Of a stretch of DNA of 64,000 nucleotides, positions 16,775 to 26,478 are shown in pieces. The translations under genes were made by a program, and so were the position numbers. Source of the stretch: Sinorhizobium fredii USDA 257 (GTDB taxonomy: Bacteria > Pseudomonadota > Alphaproteobacteria > Rhizobiales > Rhizobiaceae); assembly GCF_000265205.3 (NCBI RefSeq), contig NC_018000.1, positions 248,001-312,000 of the forward strand, in the 5' to 3' direction. Under the pieces are notes generated by a model. It ran no database searches and was not told the DNA's origin. It saw nothing but the letters and a program-made list of their open reading frames with translations. How positions within the stretch are numbered: the stretch's first letter is position 1; every line of letters starts with the position of its first letter.

Positions 16775-17443
16775 TCAGGCATTCGGGCCAAGTATATTTG
16801 CTCTGGCTTCGACAATGTGGTCGTACATGTTTCGCTCGGCCTCTCTGCTGTCGCGATCTTTGATGGCGTCAAGAGTGGCCTGATGCTTGGCGATATAAGC
16901 CTTCATGCGCTCAGGGGTTAGTGACTGCTCCTTCATTTTCCCCCAGAGGTTTCCTGCCCGTACCGTGTGAATACCTTCATAGAGCGAGGCGAGAAGGCCA
17001 TTGCGGGCGGCTCCGACGATGATGCGGTGAAAGACAGCGTCCCATTTCTCGAATTCGACCAAGGTTTCAGCCGCGCTGCCCCGATCGATCGATTTCTGCA
17101 TTTCGTCGATCTCCTGTCTGGTCGCCCGTAACGCCGCCAAGGCGGCGATCTTGGGTTCCATGATCAGCCGAGCCTCGAAAACCTCGGCCGGATAGGTGCG
17201 CAACGCGTCTCCCGTGCTGCCTGGCGGGCGACGCAGGGCCGTCGAGGTAACCCCGCTGCCAGCGATAAATGTCCCCCTGCCCACATGCCTGATGAGCCGG
17301 CCTTCCTTCTCCAGAGAAGCAAGCATTCGTCGAAGTGCGGTGCGGGGCAGCCCGAGTTTGAGCGCCAGATCGCGCTCAGGCGGTAATCGATCTCCGGGCT
17401 CCAGACCTTCGGCTTCGATGAAATCCTTCAAGACTACGCTCAT
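16775..17443 (-). CDS. GntR family transcriptional regulator (FCD subfamily)
   Basis: A 222-residue FadR/LldR-like regulator. The N-terminal wing includes LEPGDRLPPERDLALKLG, RTALRRMLASLEKEG and HVGRGTFIAG. The FCD effector domain carries EARLIMEPKIAALAA, FHRIIVGAARN and the C-terminal HQATLDAIKDRD. It is divergent from the peptide-type ABC importer, so it most likely represses that operon through the repeated motif in the intergenic region. The same promoter region is duplicated at 26754-26865, making the aldehyde dehydrogenase a second probable target. Confidence 0.9.
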   Translation of the reverse strand: MSVVLKDFIEAEGLEPGDRLPPERDLALKLGLPRTALRRMLASLEKEGRLIRHVGRGTFIAGSGVTSTALRRPPGSTGDALRTYPAEVFEARLIMEPKIAALAALRATRQEIDEMQKSIDRGSAAETLVEFEKWDAVFHRIIVGAARNGLLASLYEGIHTVRAGNLWGKMKEQSLTPERMKAYIAKHQATLDAIKDRDSREAERNMYDHIVEARANILGPNA

Positions 17444-17558
17444 GAGCCCTCGCTAATTATTTTTTTCCGCAACCAAATTGATCTATATTGACACCAATTG
17501 CAAGACCAATCTTATATTGATTGAGCATCAGACCCTGATTGGTAGCGATGGCGCTGAA
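17441..17558. promoter_or_regulatory. Control region, copy A of a duplicated 115 bp promoter
   Basis: From the gntR start codon to 17558 this matches 26754-26865 with few changes. It contains CCAAATTGATCTATATTGA, ACACCAATTG, ACCAATCTTATATTGATTG and CTGATTGGT. The repeated TATATTGA and CCAAT/ATTGG elements look like a multi-site operator plus promoter. The importer start at 17670 lies beyond it with its own GGGAGG ribosome site, leaving a leader of over 100 nt. Confidence 0.65.
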
Positions 17559-17669
17559 GTACAGGGAATGCATGCGCACTGCCTGCAGAACGATTGTCGG
17601 ATGGCAGCACGTATAGAGCAGCGGGTAAAATCGCAAAGTAACGGCTCCATTGAAAAGGGAGGAATCTCG

Positions 17670-19334
17670 ATGGCCGCTAGAACAGAGGCTGTTTCTGGAG
17701 ACGACGCAGCGCTTTCGGTGCGTGGCCTGACAGTCGACTTGCCGAAAGGCATGGAACGGACCCATGCCGTCGAGAACATCTCGTTTGATCTCAAGCGTGG
17801 TCAGATCCTGTGCATTATCGGCGAGTCCGGCTCAGGCAAGTCGGTAACGGCCAACACAATCATGGGGCTCTTGCCGAAGCTGATCCCCGTCTCGTCCGGC
17901 GTTATTCATCTCGATGGTACGGCCATCATTGGCGCACCGGCGAAAAAACTGCGAGGACTGCGCGGCCGCGTTGTATCCATGATTTTCCAGGATCCGCTCT
18001 CGGCGCTCAACCCGCTGATGACGGTCGGCGAGCAGATTACCGAAGTCCTGACGGCACATGGCGTGGGCACGAAGGCGTCGCGGCGCAAGCGCGCCATCGA
18101 GCTGCTGACGGAAGTCGGTCTGCCCGATCCGGAGCTCATGTACTACCAGTATCCGTTCCGGCTCTCGGGCGGGCAACGTCAGCGTGTCATGATCGCCATG
18201 GCGCTCGCGCTCGAACCCGCGGTTTTGATCGCCGACGAACCGACCACGGCCCTCGACGTCACCACGCAGGCGCAGATTCTGAAGCTGATCCGTGACATTC
18301 AGCGCCGCAAGGGTATGAGCGTGATGTTCATCACCCATGACTTCGGTGTTGTGGCTGAGATCGCCGACAGTGTTGTGGTTATGGAAAAAGGTCGCGTTGT
18401 CGAGCAAGGCAGCGCCGATCAGGTTCTGAAATCCCCCACTCACCCCTATACCCAGCGCCTGATTGCCGCCGTCCCGCACCTGACCGGCAAGGATCGCGAA
18501 CCGCAGGAGAAGGCCAGCAACGAGACCATCCTGAAGGTCGAAGGATTGTCCAAAACTTATCGCAGCGGCAGTGCCCTGTTCGGCAGCCAACGCATCGTGC
18601 CTGCGGTGAAGGACGTCTCGTTCGATCTGGCTGCGGGACGCACCCTCGGCGTTGTCGGCGAAAGCGGTTCTGGCAAGTCATCGCTGGGAAGGCTTTTGAT
18701 CAAGCTGCAGGACAGTGATGGCGGTCGGATTCTTTTCGAAGGCCGCGACATCGCCAAGCTTTCCGAGTCCGAATTTCGACCGCTGCGGCCGCGGATCCAG
18801 ATGATCTTCCAGGATCCCTTCGCGTCGCTGAACCCGCGATCGACCATTGGACAAATTCTTACCGTCGGTCCCGTCGCGCACGGCATGCCATATGTTCAGG
18901 CGCGTGAGGAGGCGCGAGCGTTGCTGGCCCATGTCGGTCTCGATGCCGGCGCCTTCGGCCGCTATCCGCACGAGTTTTCCGGTGGGCAACGTCAGCGCAT
19001 CGGCATCGCCCGGGCCTTGATGTTCAAGCCCAAGCTGCTGATTGCCGACGAGGCGGTCTCTGCGCTCGACGTGTCCATCCAGGCCCAGATCCTCAAGCTG
19101 CTCGACCAGATCCAGCGGGAAACCGGCGTTTCGATGATCTTCATCACCCATGATCTGCGCGTCGCCAGCCAGATCTGCAACGAAATCGCAGTGATGCAGA
19201 AAGGGCAGATCGTCGAGCGCGGCCCACCATCCCAAATCTTTCTGAACCCGCAATCGGCCTACACGCGCGAGCTGGTGGCGGCGATTCCCGGGGAGCGCCC
19301 GAGGGACACTCGACCGATTGCCGTTAATTCTTGA
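17670..19334 (+). CDS. Fused dipeptide/oligopeptide-type ABC importer ATPase (DppD-DppF/GsiA-like)
   Basis: A 554-residue protein with two complete ATPase halves. Half 1 has Walker A GESGSGKSVTAN, signature LSGGQRQR and Walker B VLIADEPTTALD. Half 2 has Walker A GESGSGKSSLG, signature FSGGQRQRIG and LLIADEAVSALD. Each half ends with the oligopeptide-transporter C-terminal extension (HPYTQRLIAAVP, SAYTRELVAAIP). The ATG at 17670 has a GGGAGG site; the frame open upstream lies in the control region. It energises uptake through the two permeases at 21102 and 22087. Confidence 0.93.
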   Translation: MAARTEAVSGDDAALSVRGLTVDLPKGMERTHAVENISFDLKRGQILCIIGESGSGKSVTANTIMGLLPKLIPVSSGVIHLDGTAIIGAPAKKLRGLRGRVVSMIFQDPLSALNPLMTVGEQITEVLTAHGVGTKASRRKRAIELLTEVGLPDPELMYYQYPFRLSGGQRQRVMIAMALALEPAVLIADEPTTALDVTTQAQILKLIRDIQRRKGMSVMFITHDFGVVAEIADSVVVMEKGRVVEQGSADQVLKSPTHPYTQRLIAAVPHLTGKDREPQEKASNETILKVEGLSKTYRSGSALFGSQRIVPAVKDVSFDLAAGRTLGVVGESGSGKSSLGRLLIKLQDSDGGRILFEGRDIAKLSESEFRPLRPRIQMIFQDPFASLNPRSTIGQILTVGPVAHGMPYVQAREEARALLAHVGLDAGAFGRYPHEFSGGQRQRIGIARALMFKPKLLIADEAVSALDVSIQAQILKLLDQIQRETGVSMIFITHDLRVASQICNEIAVMQKGQIVERGPPSQIFLNPQSAYTRELVAAIPGERPRDTRPIAVNS

Positions 19335-19370
19335 GAGCTACGGCGGAAATACCACTAGGGAGGAAATATC

Positions 19371-21035
19371 ATGACGAAAGATTCTACAACGAAATCGGGC
19401 TATTCACGGCGCGAAGCGCTACGCTTAATGGCAGCGGGCGGCATTGCGTGCTTTGCCGCACCCAACCTGCTCGGCAAGCCTGCCTTTGCCGATACCGCCA
19501 ACCCGACCGGCCGTGTCGTCGTCGGGCTTTCGCAAGAACCCACCGTCTTCAATCCGCTGATGGCACATATCGAGGTGGACGACGCGGTCCATTTCTCAGT
19601 CTTCGACGCCCTCTTCCGCATGGATCCGAAAGGTGTTCTCCAACCCAATCTCGCGGCCGAAGTGCCCACACAGAAGAATGGCGGCATTTCAGAGGACGGC
19701 CTGAAGTGGCGCATCCGCCTGCGTGATGACGTTCGCTGGCACGACGGCGAGCCCTTCACGGCCGAGGATGTGAAGTTCACCCTCGAGCTCATCACCAACC
19801 CGAAATTCCGCGCGTGGCGCACGGGTGGGCATTCCCTGGTGCGGGATATTAAGGTGGTTTCGCCGACTGAGATCACCTGGCGCATGGAGGAGGCTTTCGC
19901 CCCCTACCTGTCGTTTCTCGCCGAAACCTTCATAGTGCCCAAGCACATTCTCGAGAAGGAGGCCGATCCCAACGCCGCCGCCTTCAACCAGGCGCCCGTC
20001 GGCACCGGTGCTTTCAAGTGGGCGCAGCGGGTTGCCGGCGACCATCTCGAACTCGTCGCGAATCCTCAATACTTCGGAGAGGGTCCCTATATCGAGCGGC
20101 TCGTCTTCAAATATATTCCTGACATGACGGTGCTCTACACCCAGTTCAAGAGCGGCGACATCGACCTTGCGGACCAGGCATACATAACCGCCGACCACTA
20201 CGAGGAAGCCAGCAAATTGCCGGGCCGCGTAGTGACTCTGGAGCCCGGGGCATCGCTCGAGTCGATTTATCTCAATCTTGAGAAGCCGCAATTCAAGGAC
20301 CCGGCGGTGCGCAAGGCGCTCTATGCCGCGATGGACAGGAATGCAATTATCGACGCGATCTACTTCGGCGTAGGCACCCTCACCGAAACCTTCATGCCGA
20401 AGGAGTCCTACTACTACAATCCGAACCTGCCGGCGCAGGAGTTCAATCTCGACCTAGCGCGCAAAATCCTCGACGAAGCTGGCTGGGTGCCGGGACCGGA
20501 TGGGATACGTGCGAAGGATGGGGTCCGGCTGTCCTTCGCCAATGCGACAACCGCAGGGAACAATCTGCGTGAACAAGTGCAGCAGTTCCTGCAGCAAACG
20601 TTCGCGGAGATCGGCGTCGAGATGACCATTTCGAATCTGCCGGCGGCCGTCATGTGGGGCGAATTCTGGCTCAAGTCGCAGTTCGACTCGGCGATCGCCG
20701 GCGTCACCTATCTCATTGCCGCGGATCCGGACGCCACCAACCGCCTCCACACCAGCGCAATTGGCGCGAAGGGCGGGAAGGGCTCGAACACCGCCCAATA
20801 CTCCAACCCGGAAGTCGATGCGCTGCTCGAAAAAGGCGCCCGCACCTTCGATCCGGAGGAACGGCGCGCGATCTATAACCGCGTGCAGGAAATCGTCCGT
20901 CAGGATCTGCCGTTCCTGCCGCTGTTTGCCTACACCAACGTGGTCGGGCGCAAGGAGGGGCTGGAGGGCTTTGAGCCCAACGCCAACACCCGCACGGCCT
21001 CCTGGAAGGCCGCAGCATGGCGTTGGCAGAGCTGA
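19371..21035 (+). CDS. ABC importer substrate-binding protein, family 5 (DppA-like)
   Basis: A 554-residue extracytoplasmic solute-binding protein. The N-terminus has a twin-arginine-like signal (SRREALRLMAAGGIACFAA) ending near AFA-DT, suggesting Tat export to the periplasm. The mature part has the family-5 hallmarks GLSQEPTVFNPL, KWRIRLRDDVRWHDGEPF and APVGTGAFKW. It begins 36 bp after the ATPase gene. The ligand may be a peptide, opine or other substituted amino acid; the two FAD oxidases downstream favour the latter, which is inference. Confidence 0.92.
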   Translation: MTKDSTTKSGYSRREALRLMAAGGIACFAAPNLLGKPAFADTANPTGRVVVGLSQEPTVFNPLMAHIEVDDAVHFSVFDALFRMDPKGVLQPNLAAEVPTQKNGGISEDGLKWRIRLRDDVRWHDGEPFTAEDVKFTLELITNPKFRAWRTGGHSLVRDIKVVSPTEITWRMEEAFAPYLSFLAETFIVPKHILEKEADPNAAAFNQAPVGTGAFKWAQRVAGDHLELVANPQYFGEGPYIERLVFKYIPDMTVLYTQFKSGDIDLADQAYITADHYEEASKLPGRVVTLEPGASLESIYLNLEKPQFKDPAVRKALYAAMDRNAIIDAIYFGVGTLTETFMPKESYYYNPNLPAQEFNLDLARKILDEAGWVPGPDGIRAKDGVRLSFANATTAGNNLREQVQQFLQQTFAEIGVEMTISNLPAAVMWGEFWLKSQFDSAIAGVTYLIAADPDATNRLHTSAIGAKGGKGSNTAQYSNPEVDALLEKGARTFDPEERRAIYNRVQEIVRQDLPFLPLFAYTNVVGRKEGLEGFEPNANTRTASWKAAAWRWQS

Positions 21036-21101
21036 CCTAAGCGGCCGCCGCCGCTTGCGGCGGCGGCCATTCATTGACGCTGTCATGAAGGAGGAGAGCC
21101 A

Positions 21102-22052
21102 ATGCGCGGCTTCCTGCTCAATCGCCTTTCACAGAGCCTCGTCCTGCTCCTGATCGTATCGGTCATCGGGTTCGTCGTCCTCAACCTCATTCCGGGTGGC
21201 CCCTTGGCGCAATTCGGGCTCGATCCCGGCATGACGCAAGCGGATCTCGATCGTCTCAAGGAGCAACTGGGGCTCAACCGTCCGCTGTGGATGCAATATC
21301 TGGACTGGGCCTGGCGCCTCGTACAGGGGGACTGGGGTCACTCCTTCCGCGACGGCGCGCCGGTCCTGGACGTGATTGGCCGCCACCTCGTTGCAACACT
21401 GTTGTTGATGGGGTCATCCACAGTCATCGCGATCGCCATCGGCACGTGGATCGGCATTCGCGGCGCCACGCACCGGTATTCGATTTTTGACTATCTGGCG
21501 ACGGTCGGTGCAATGGTGGCGTTGTCGATCCCGACCTTCTGGTTCGGGCTTGTCGGCATTTACGTGTTTTCGCTCCGGTTGGGCTGGTTGCCGGCCGGCA
21601 ATATGTACACGATCGGCGACGGCTCGGCCCTGAATTACCTCCATCACCTGATCATGCCGAGCATTGTGCTGGCGCTGGTCCATGTCGCCATCTGGAGCCG
21701 CTACATGCGCACGGCGACGCTTGACGTTATCAGCCAGGAATTCGTCAAGACAGCCCGCGCCAAGGGGCTAAGCGAACGCCGGATCTTGATGAAGCATGTC
21801 GTCGGCAATGCGCTGCTGCCAATGATCACACTTGCGGGAATGCAGCTTCCCAGCGTTCTCACGGGTGCTCTGGTCACCGAGACGGTGTTTACCTGGCCGG
21901 GAATGGGCCGGCTGTTCCTCGATAGTCTCGGCTACAGCGACTACCCGGTGGTGATGGGGCTGCTGATGTTCTCGGCAATACTCGTCGTGCTGTGCAACCT
22001 GATCGCCGACATCGTCGTCGCCATCATCGATCCCCGTATCCGTCTGAGCTAA
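21102..22052 (+). CDS. ABC importer permease 1 (DppB-like)
   Basis: A 316-residue inner-membrane permease with the DppB N-terminal segment and about six membrane spans. The coupling EAA loop is near FVKTARAKGLSERRILMKHVVGNAL, and the C-terminus ends in ADIVVAIIDPRIRLS, typical of the family. A GGAGG site precedes the ATG at 21102. The second permease follows within 35 bp. Confidence 0.93.
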   Translation: MRGFLLNRLSQSLVLLLIVSVIGFVVLNLIPGGPLAQFGLDPGMTQADLDRLKEQLGLNRPLWMQYLDWAWRLVQGDWGHSFRDGAPVLDVIGRHLVATLLLMGSSTVIAIAIGTWIGIRGATHRYSIFDYLATVGAMVALSIPTFWFGLVGIYVFSLRLGWLPAGNMYTIGDGSALNYLHHLIMPSIVLALVHVAIWSRYMRTATLDVISQEFVKTARAKGLSERRILMKHVVGNALLPMITLAGMQLPSVLTGALVTETVFTWPGMGRLFLDSLGYSDYPVVMGLLMFSAILVVLCNLIADIVVAIIDPRIRLS

Positions 22053-22086
22053 GCGCCTCATGGACGCTCAACAGGAGGCCACCATT

Positions 22087-22965
22087 ATGACCGCCATTGT
22101 CGCAAATTCACGCCAGGAGCGTTGGTGGAACAGCCGAACTGCACATCGCTTCATGAACCACCATCTGGCTCTGCTCGGGATGGTGATGATCGCCGTCCTG
22201 ACGCTGGCGTGCGTCCTGGGACCGTACCTGCTGCCATATGATTCACTCCATATCGATCTGCGCGCCCGCTTTGCTCCGCCGTTCACCGGCCACCACTATC
22301 TGGGCACCGATCCGCTGGGTCGGGACTTGGCGGCGCGGCTCTTCATGGCGGGGCGGATTTCGCTGCTGGTCGGTTTCTCCGCAATGCTGTTGTCGACGCT
22401 GATCGGAACCCTCGTCGGCGTGCTCGCGGGATACCGTGGCGGCTGGATCGGCACGACGCTGATGCGTACAGTAGATGGGTTCCTGTCCTTCCCGTCAATC
22501 TTCCTGGTGCTGGCCCTTGCCGCTGCGCTAAAGCCAAGCCCGATCATGATTACCGTCGTCATCGCTGCCACCAGCTGGATGGAGGTTGCGCGAATTGTCG
22601 AGGCGGAGGTCCGCTCCCTTCGCGAGCGCGAATTCGTCCAGGCCGGTCGCATGTTGGGGCTGAGCGGAACCCATATCATGTTCCGCGAGATCCTTCCCAA
22701 TGCCATGGGTCCGATCATCGTCGCGGCTACCCTGACCGTCGCCCGCGCGATCCTCATGGAGGCCTATATCAGCTTCCTCGGCTATGGAATTCAGCCACCG
22801 CTGCCCAGTTGGGGCAATATGCTGAACGGTGCCCAGCAATATCTGGGGAGCGCACCGTGGCTGGCGATCATTCCCGGCGCCGCCATTACCATCGCTGTAA
22901 CCAGCTTCAACTTCATCGGCGACGGGCTTCGCGACGCGTTCGATGTTCGCGGTGATCACGCCTGA
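22087..22965 (+). CDS. ABC importer permease 2 (DppC-like)
   Basis: A 292-residue permease. It has the cytoplasmic N-terminus and first span typical of DppC, the HYLGTDPLGRDLAARL signature, and the coupling loop EFVQAGRMLGLSGTHIMFREILPN. The end FNFIGDGLRDAFDVR is also characteristic. I start it at 22087, which has a strong AGGAGG site, not at the earlier in-frame ATG at 22060. It completes the importer with the genes from 17670 onward. Confidence 0.93.
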   Translation: MTAIVANSRQERWWNSRTAHRFMNHHLALLGMVMIAVLTLACVLGPYLLPYDSLHIDLRARFAPPFTGHHYLGTDPLGRDLAARLFMAGRISLLVGFSAMLLSTLIGTLVGVLAGYRGGWIGTTLMRTVDGFLSFPSIFLVLALAAALKPSPIMITVVIAATSWMEVARIVEAEVRSLREREFVQAGRMLGLSGTHIMFREILPNAMGPIIVAATLTVARAILMEAYISFLGYGIQPPLPSWGNMLNGAQQYLGSAPWLAIIPGAAITIAVTSFNFIGDGLRDAFDVRGDHA

Positions 22966-23143
22966 CGGCGATGGCGTCCGGACGAGGTTGAGGCAGTATA
23001 GGGGAACGCCACACTCGCTCGCGAGATGGTTCAAGGGCGATGTGTGAACCTGCTGATCGAAACGTCGCCCGATGGAACGTTGCCGCTCATCTTTGTCAGC
23101 AGTCCCAGAAGGCCCTTGGCCGACGCAACGAGAAGTTAGTCCC

Positions 23144-24454
23144 ATGGAAGAATCCAGAATCGCAGACAAGAACACGCCGTACTGGTGGGAGGAGGCACCG
23201 GTCAGACCGCTGCCGCGGCAGCCGCTGGCCAAGAATCTCGATGTGGCGATCATAGGCGCCGGATACACCGGGTTATCGGCGGGTCTCGTTCTGGCGCGCG
23301 AGGGCCGTTCGGTCGCAGCCTTCGATGCGATGAACCCGGGCGAGGGGGCCTCGACGCGCAACGGCGGTATCACCAGCGGAAGCATTCGGCCGGATTACAC
23401 CACGATCACCCGGCGCTTCGGCGAAGAGAAGGCAATTGCAATCGAGGCGGAGGGCAAGATCGCCCGCGAATTCCTTTATGACTTCATCAGGACCGAAGGG
23501 CTCGAGTGCGACTTTCAGCTGGTTGGCCAATTCAAGGGCGTAATCGGATATGACGATTACGAGAAGACGGCCCGGAGCGCCGAAGTGCTGGCGAAGAGAT
23601 TGGGGATCGAGGCCTATGCGGTGCCGTACGCCGAACAGCGCAACTTCATCGGCACGGATTTCTATCGCGGCGGCATGGCGCGGATGGATATTGGTGGGCT
23701 GCACCCGGCCAAGTTCCACGCTGAACTCCTGCGAGTGGCGCTGGCTTCGGGACTGACCGTCCACGCAGGTACGCGCGTGACTTCGGTAGAAAGGGATGGC
23801 TCCGAATTCCGTGTCTTGACTGAGGCGGGCACGGTGCAGGCCCGCCAGGTTCTGGTCTGCACGGACGGCTATACCGATGGCGCGGTTCCCTTCTTGCGCC
23901 GCCGGCTGGTCCCGGTTCGCAGCCGGATCATTGTCACCGAGGAGCTCGCGCCAGAAGTGATGGCGCGGCTGATGCCGAAGCGGATGATGATGGTCGAGGG
24001 CAGGCAACTGGGATTCTACTACCGCCCGACGCCCGACGGCAAACGCATTCTTCTAGGGGGGCGCGACAGTTCTCGCGTCGGCGATCCCGCCGCTCCGAAG
24101 CTGTTTCTGCGCCGGGGCCTGGTGAACCTGTTCCCGGAACTAGAGAACGTTCGCCTGTCGCACACCTGGTTTGGCAATGTGGCGATGCACCGCGACATGC
24201 TGCCCCGCATCTTCGAGAAGGACGGCGTGGTCTATGCGACAGGTTTCTGCGGTTCGGGCGTCGTCTGGGCGCCATGGATCGGAACGCGTGCGGCTCATAA
24301 GCTGCTGGGACATGGTGAGCAAGCGCGCACAGCCTTCGACTTTCGTCCACCTGCCTTCATCCCCCTTTACCGTGGCAATCCGTGGTTCATGCCGGCGATC
24401 ATTGAGGGCTATCGGATGCAGGACCGCATCGCCCTGTACCGCGCCCGGCGATAG
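23144..24454 (+). CDS. FAD-dependent amino-acid/amine oxidase (DAO family)
   Basis: A 436-residue DAO-fold flavoprotein. The N-terminal YWWEEAPV lead is followed by VAIIGAGYTGLSAGLVLARE, FDAMNPGEGASTRNGG and the C-terminal YATGFCGSGVVWAPWIG. It is the first enzyme after the importer and probably oxidises the imported compound. The ATG at 23144 is preceded only by weak ribosome-site sequence, and the more upstream ATG at 23072 gives an unlikely leader. The 178 bp gap after the permease shows no gene. Confidence 0.85.
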   Translation: MEESRIADKNTPYWWEEAPVRPLPRQPLAKNLDVAIIGAGYTGLSAGLVLAREGRSVAAFDAMNPGEGASTRNGGITSGSIRPDYTTITRRFGEEKAIAIEAEGKIAREFLYDFIRTEGLECDFQLVGQFKGVIGYDDYEKTARSAEVLAKRLGIEAYAVPYAEQRNFIGTDFYRGGMARMDIGGLHPAKFHAELLRVALASGLTVHAGTRVTSVERDGSEFRVLTEAGTVQARQVLVCTDGYTDGAVPFLRRRLVPVRSRIIVTEELAPEVMARLMPKRMMMVEGRQLGFYYRPTPDGKRILLGGRDSSRVGDPAAPKLFLRRGLVNLFPELENVRLSHTWFGNVAMHRDMLPRIFEKDGVVYATGFCGSGVVWAPWIGTRAAHKLLGHGEQARTAFDFRPPAFIPLYRGNPWFMPAIIEGYRMQDRIALYRARR

Positions 24455-24540
24455 AGCTTAACCATTGAGGACACCAGCGCTCCTTCCGGGGGGCGCTATT
24501 CAAGAAACTCACGCCCGATTTCCAGAGGAATACAAAGATA

Positions 24541-25875
24541 ATGCCGGTCGAGGTTCAGAAAGTCCGTGACAGCGCCTCTTTTCCAACCCAGGTGGATGTT
24601 GTCGTCATCGGGGCAGGGATCGTCGGTACATGCACGGCCTATGAACTCTCCCGCCAAGGGGTCTCCGTTGCTCTGCTCGAAAAGGGCATCGTTGGCGGCG
24701 AGCAGTCAAGCCGCAACTGGGGATGGGTCCGTCAGCAGAACCGCGATCTCCATGAGCTTGCCCTTGCCATGTACAGTCTGCGGCGCTGGGAGGAATTGGG
24801 CACCGAGATCGGCCGCGATCTCGGGTTCCGTCGAAGCGGGATACTTTACTGCTCCAAGAATGAGGCGGATGTCGCCCGTTGGGAAAAGTGGGGCCAGGCC
24901 GCACGCGTCCAGGGATTTCACAGCCAGATACTCACTGCTTCCGAGGCGAACGAGCGGGCCTCGGGCGGCACGTCCTCCTGGGTCGGCGGCGTCTGGTCTC
25001 CGACTGACGGGAGGGCTGAGCCCAGCCTTGCCGTGCCAGCCCTCTCCGAGGCTGCGAAGGAAAAGGGCGTGTCGCTCCATCAGAACTGTGCCGTTCGAGG
25101 CCTCGACATTACCAATGGCCGGGTAACAGGGGTGTGGACGGAGCGGGGGATTGTCAAAGCGAGCACCGTTGTTTGCGCCGGCGGGGCATGGGCTTCCCGC
25201 TTTTCTCATCGTTATGGCATCGAAGTTCCAGTCGCCAACATCGCCGGGACGGCGATCAAGACAACCCCGGCGCCCGAAATCGTTCAGGCAGGATGCCTAT
25301 CGGCTTCGAGCTTCGTGTTGCGGCGTCGGATCGACGGCTCCTACACGGTTGCCGTACCCGGACACGGTACGCTCGACATTACGCCGCGAGGAATGCGATA
25401 TGCATTCAAATTCTACGAGATGTATCGCAGCAAGATCGGCAAGAAGCTCAAATACCGCCTCAACAGCAGCTTCTGGAATGGTCCCGATGCCTTCGGCAGC
25501 TGGGAGAACGACGAGATCTCGCCGTTTGAAAAGAGCCGCATTCTGGATCCGGCGCCCGACGCGGAACTCGTCAAGCTCGCAGTGAAGAACCTTGAAAGCG
25601 AATACCCTGCGCTTAAAGGGATCGGGGTCGAGCGCGCCTGGAGCGGGCTCATCGATACCTCTCCAGACCTCGTGCCGGTTATCTCGAGAGTGGAGGAGCT
25701 CCCCGGCTACGTGATCGCGGCGGGCTTCAGCGGACACGGTTTCGCGATCGGACCGGGGGCTGGCCGGCTGGTGAGCGAGATCGTCTTGAATAAAGAGCCA
25801 CTTACCGACATTTCGCCTTACAGGTTGAGCCGGTTCAGCGATGGCTCAGCGATCCGAAGACCGGAAATGATGTAG
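24541..25875 (+). CDS. FAD-dependent oxidoreductase (D-amino-acid/opine-oxidase type)
   Basis: A 444-residue DAO-family protein: DVVVIGAGIVGTCTAYELSR, then SSRNWGWVRQQNRD, which follows the glycine loop in this branch, and the C-terminal VIAAGFSGHGFAIGPGAG. It is 86 bp after another DAO-family oxidase on the same strand and only modestly like it, so the two may act in sequence or on different enantiomers. Soluble opine-oxidase subunits and D-amino-acid deaminases belong to this family. The precise substrate is unknown. Confidence 0.85.
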   Translation: MPVEVQKVRDSASFPTQVDVVVIGAGIVGTCTAYELSRQGVSVALLEKGIVGGEQSSRNWGWVRQQNRDLHELALAMYSLRRWEELGTEIGRDLGFRRSGILYCSKNEADVARWEKWGQAARVQGFHSQILTASEANERASGGTSSWVGGVWSPTDGRAEPSLAVPALSEAAKEKGVSLHQNCAVRGLDITNGRVTGVWTERGIVKASTVVCAGGAWASRFSHRYGIEVPVANIAGTAIKTTPAPEIVQAGCLSASSFVLRRRIDGSYTVAVPGHGTLDITPRGMRYAFKFYEMYRSKIGKKLKYRLNSSFWNGPDAFGSWENDEISPFEKSRILDPAPDAELVKLAVKNLESEYPALKGIGVERAWSGLIDTSPDLVPVISRVEELPGYVIAAGFSGHGFAIGPGAGRLVSEIVLNKEPLTDISPYRLSRFSDGSAIRRPEMM

Positions 25876-25988
25876 CCGTTAGATCGGCTGCCGTTTGGAA
25901 CCCGAGGGATTTTTGTCACCGAGCCTCGTCCACTGACGAGACTCCAACCGCTCATGCAAAGGTGGTGGCAACAACCGGGTGGGCGCAC

Positions 25989-26465
25989 ATGAAACTGGAC
26001 AGAATTGACATCAAGATCCTCTCCGAGCTCCAGAAGAACGGACGCATGACTTATGTCGAGCTCGCTGAGCTAGTTAACTTATCCGCAACCCCTTGTCTCG
26101 TGCGAGTGAAGAAGCTGCAGGCAGAAGGCTATATCGGCGGCTATTCTGCGATGATCAACATGGGAAAGCTTGGCCAGGTTCTGACTGTCTTTACAGAGAT
26201 AACCCTGAGGAACCATCGCCAGGCCGACATCGCCCGCTTCATGTCGGCCATCCAAAATATAGAGCAAGTCATCGAATGCCACGTCGTCTCGGGCGATTAC
26301 GACTATCTCGTCAAGTTCGTGGCGAGCAGCATAGGGGAATACCAGTCGCTGATGGAGCGGCTGATAGAAATGGACATCGGAATAGAGAAATACTTCAGTT
26401 TCGTCGTGCTCAAATCGCCGATCACGAAGTACCACATGCCCCTGACGAATCTGTTCGACATTTAG
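25989..26465 (+). CDS. Lrp/AsnC family regulator
   Basis: A 158-residue Lrp protein: HTH MKLDRIDIKIL with SATPCLVRVKKLQ, and RAM domain TVFTEITLRNH with VSGDYDYLVKF. The ATG at 25989 gives the same N-terminus as its three close relatives; an upstream in-frame start at 25962 adds nine unrelated residues. It ends the run from the importer through the two FAD oxidases and probably senses the imported amino compound. Confidence 0.92.
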   Translation: MKLDRIDIKILSELQKNGRMTYVELAELVNLSATPCLVRVKKLQAEGYIGGYSAMINMGKLGQVLTVFTEITLRNHRQADIARFMSAIQNIEQVIECHVVSGDYDYLVKFVASSIGEYQSLMERLIEMDIGIEKYFSFVVLKSPITKYHMPLTNLFDI

Positions 26466-26478
26466 GCCGTGGGTCGAC

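Noticed and set aside
22966..23143. Small 32-codon frame (GTG start) between the permease and FAD oxidase genes
   Set aside because: It is too short, with no ribosome site or recognisable family; the region is more simply a leader.
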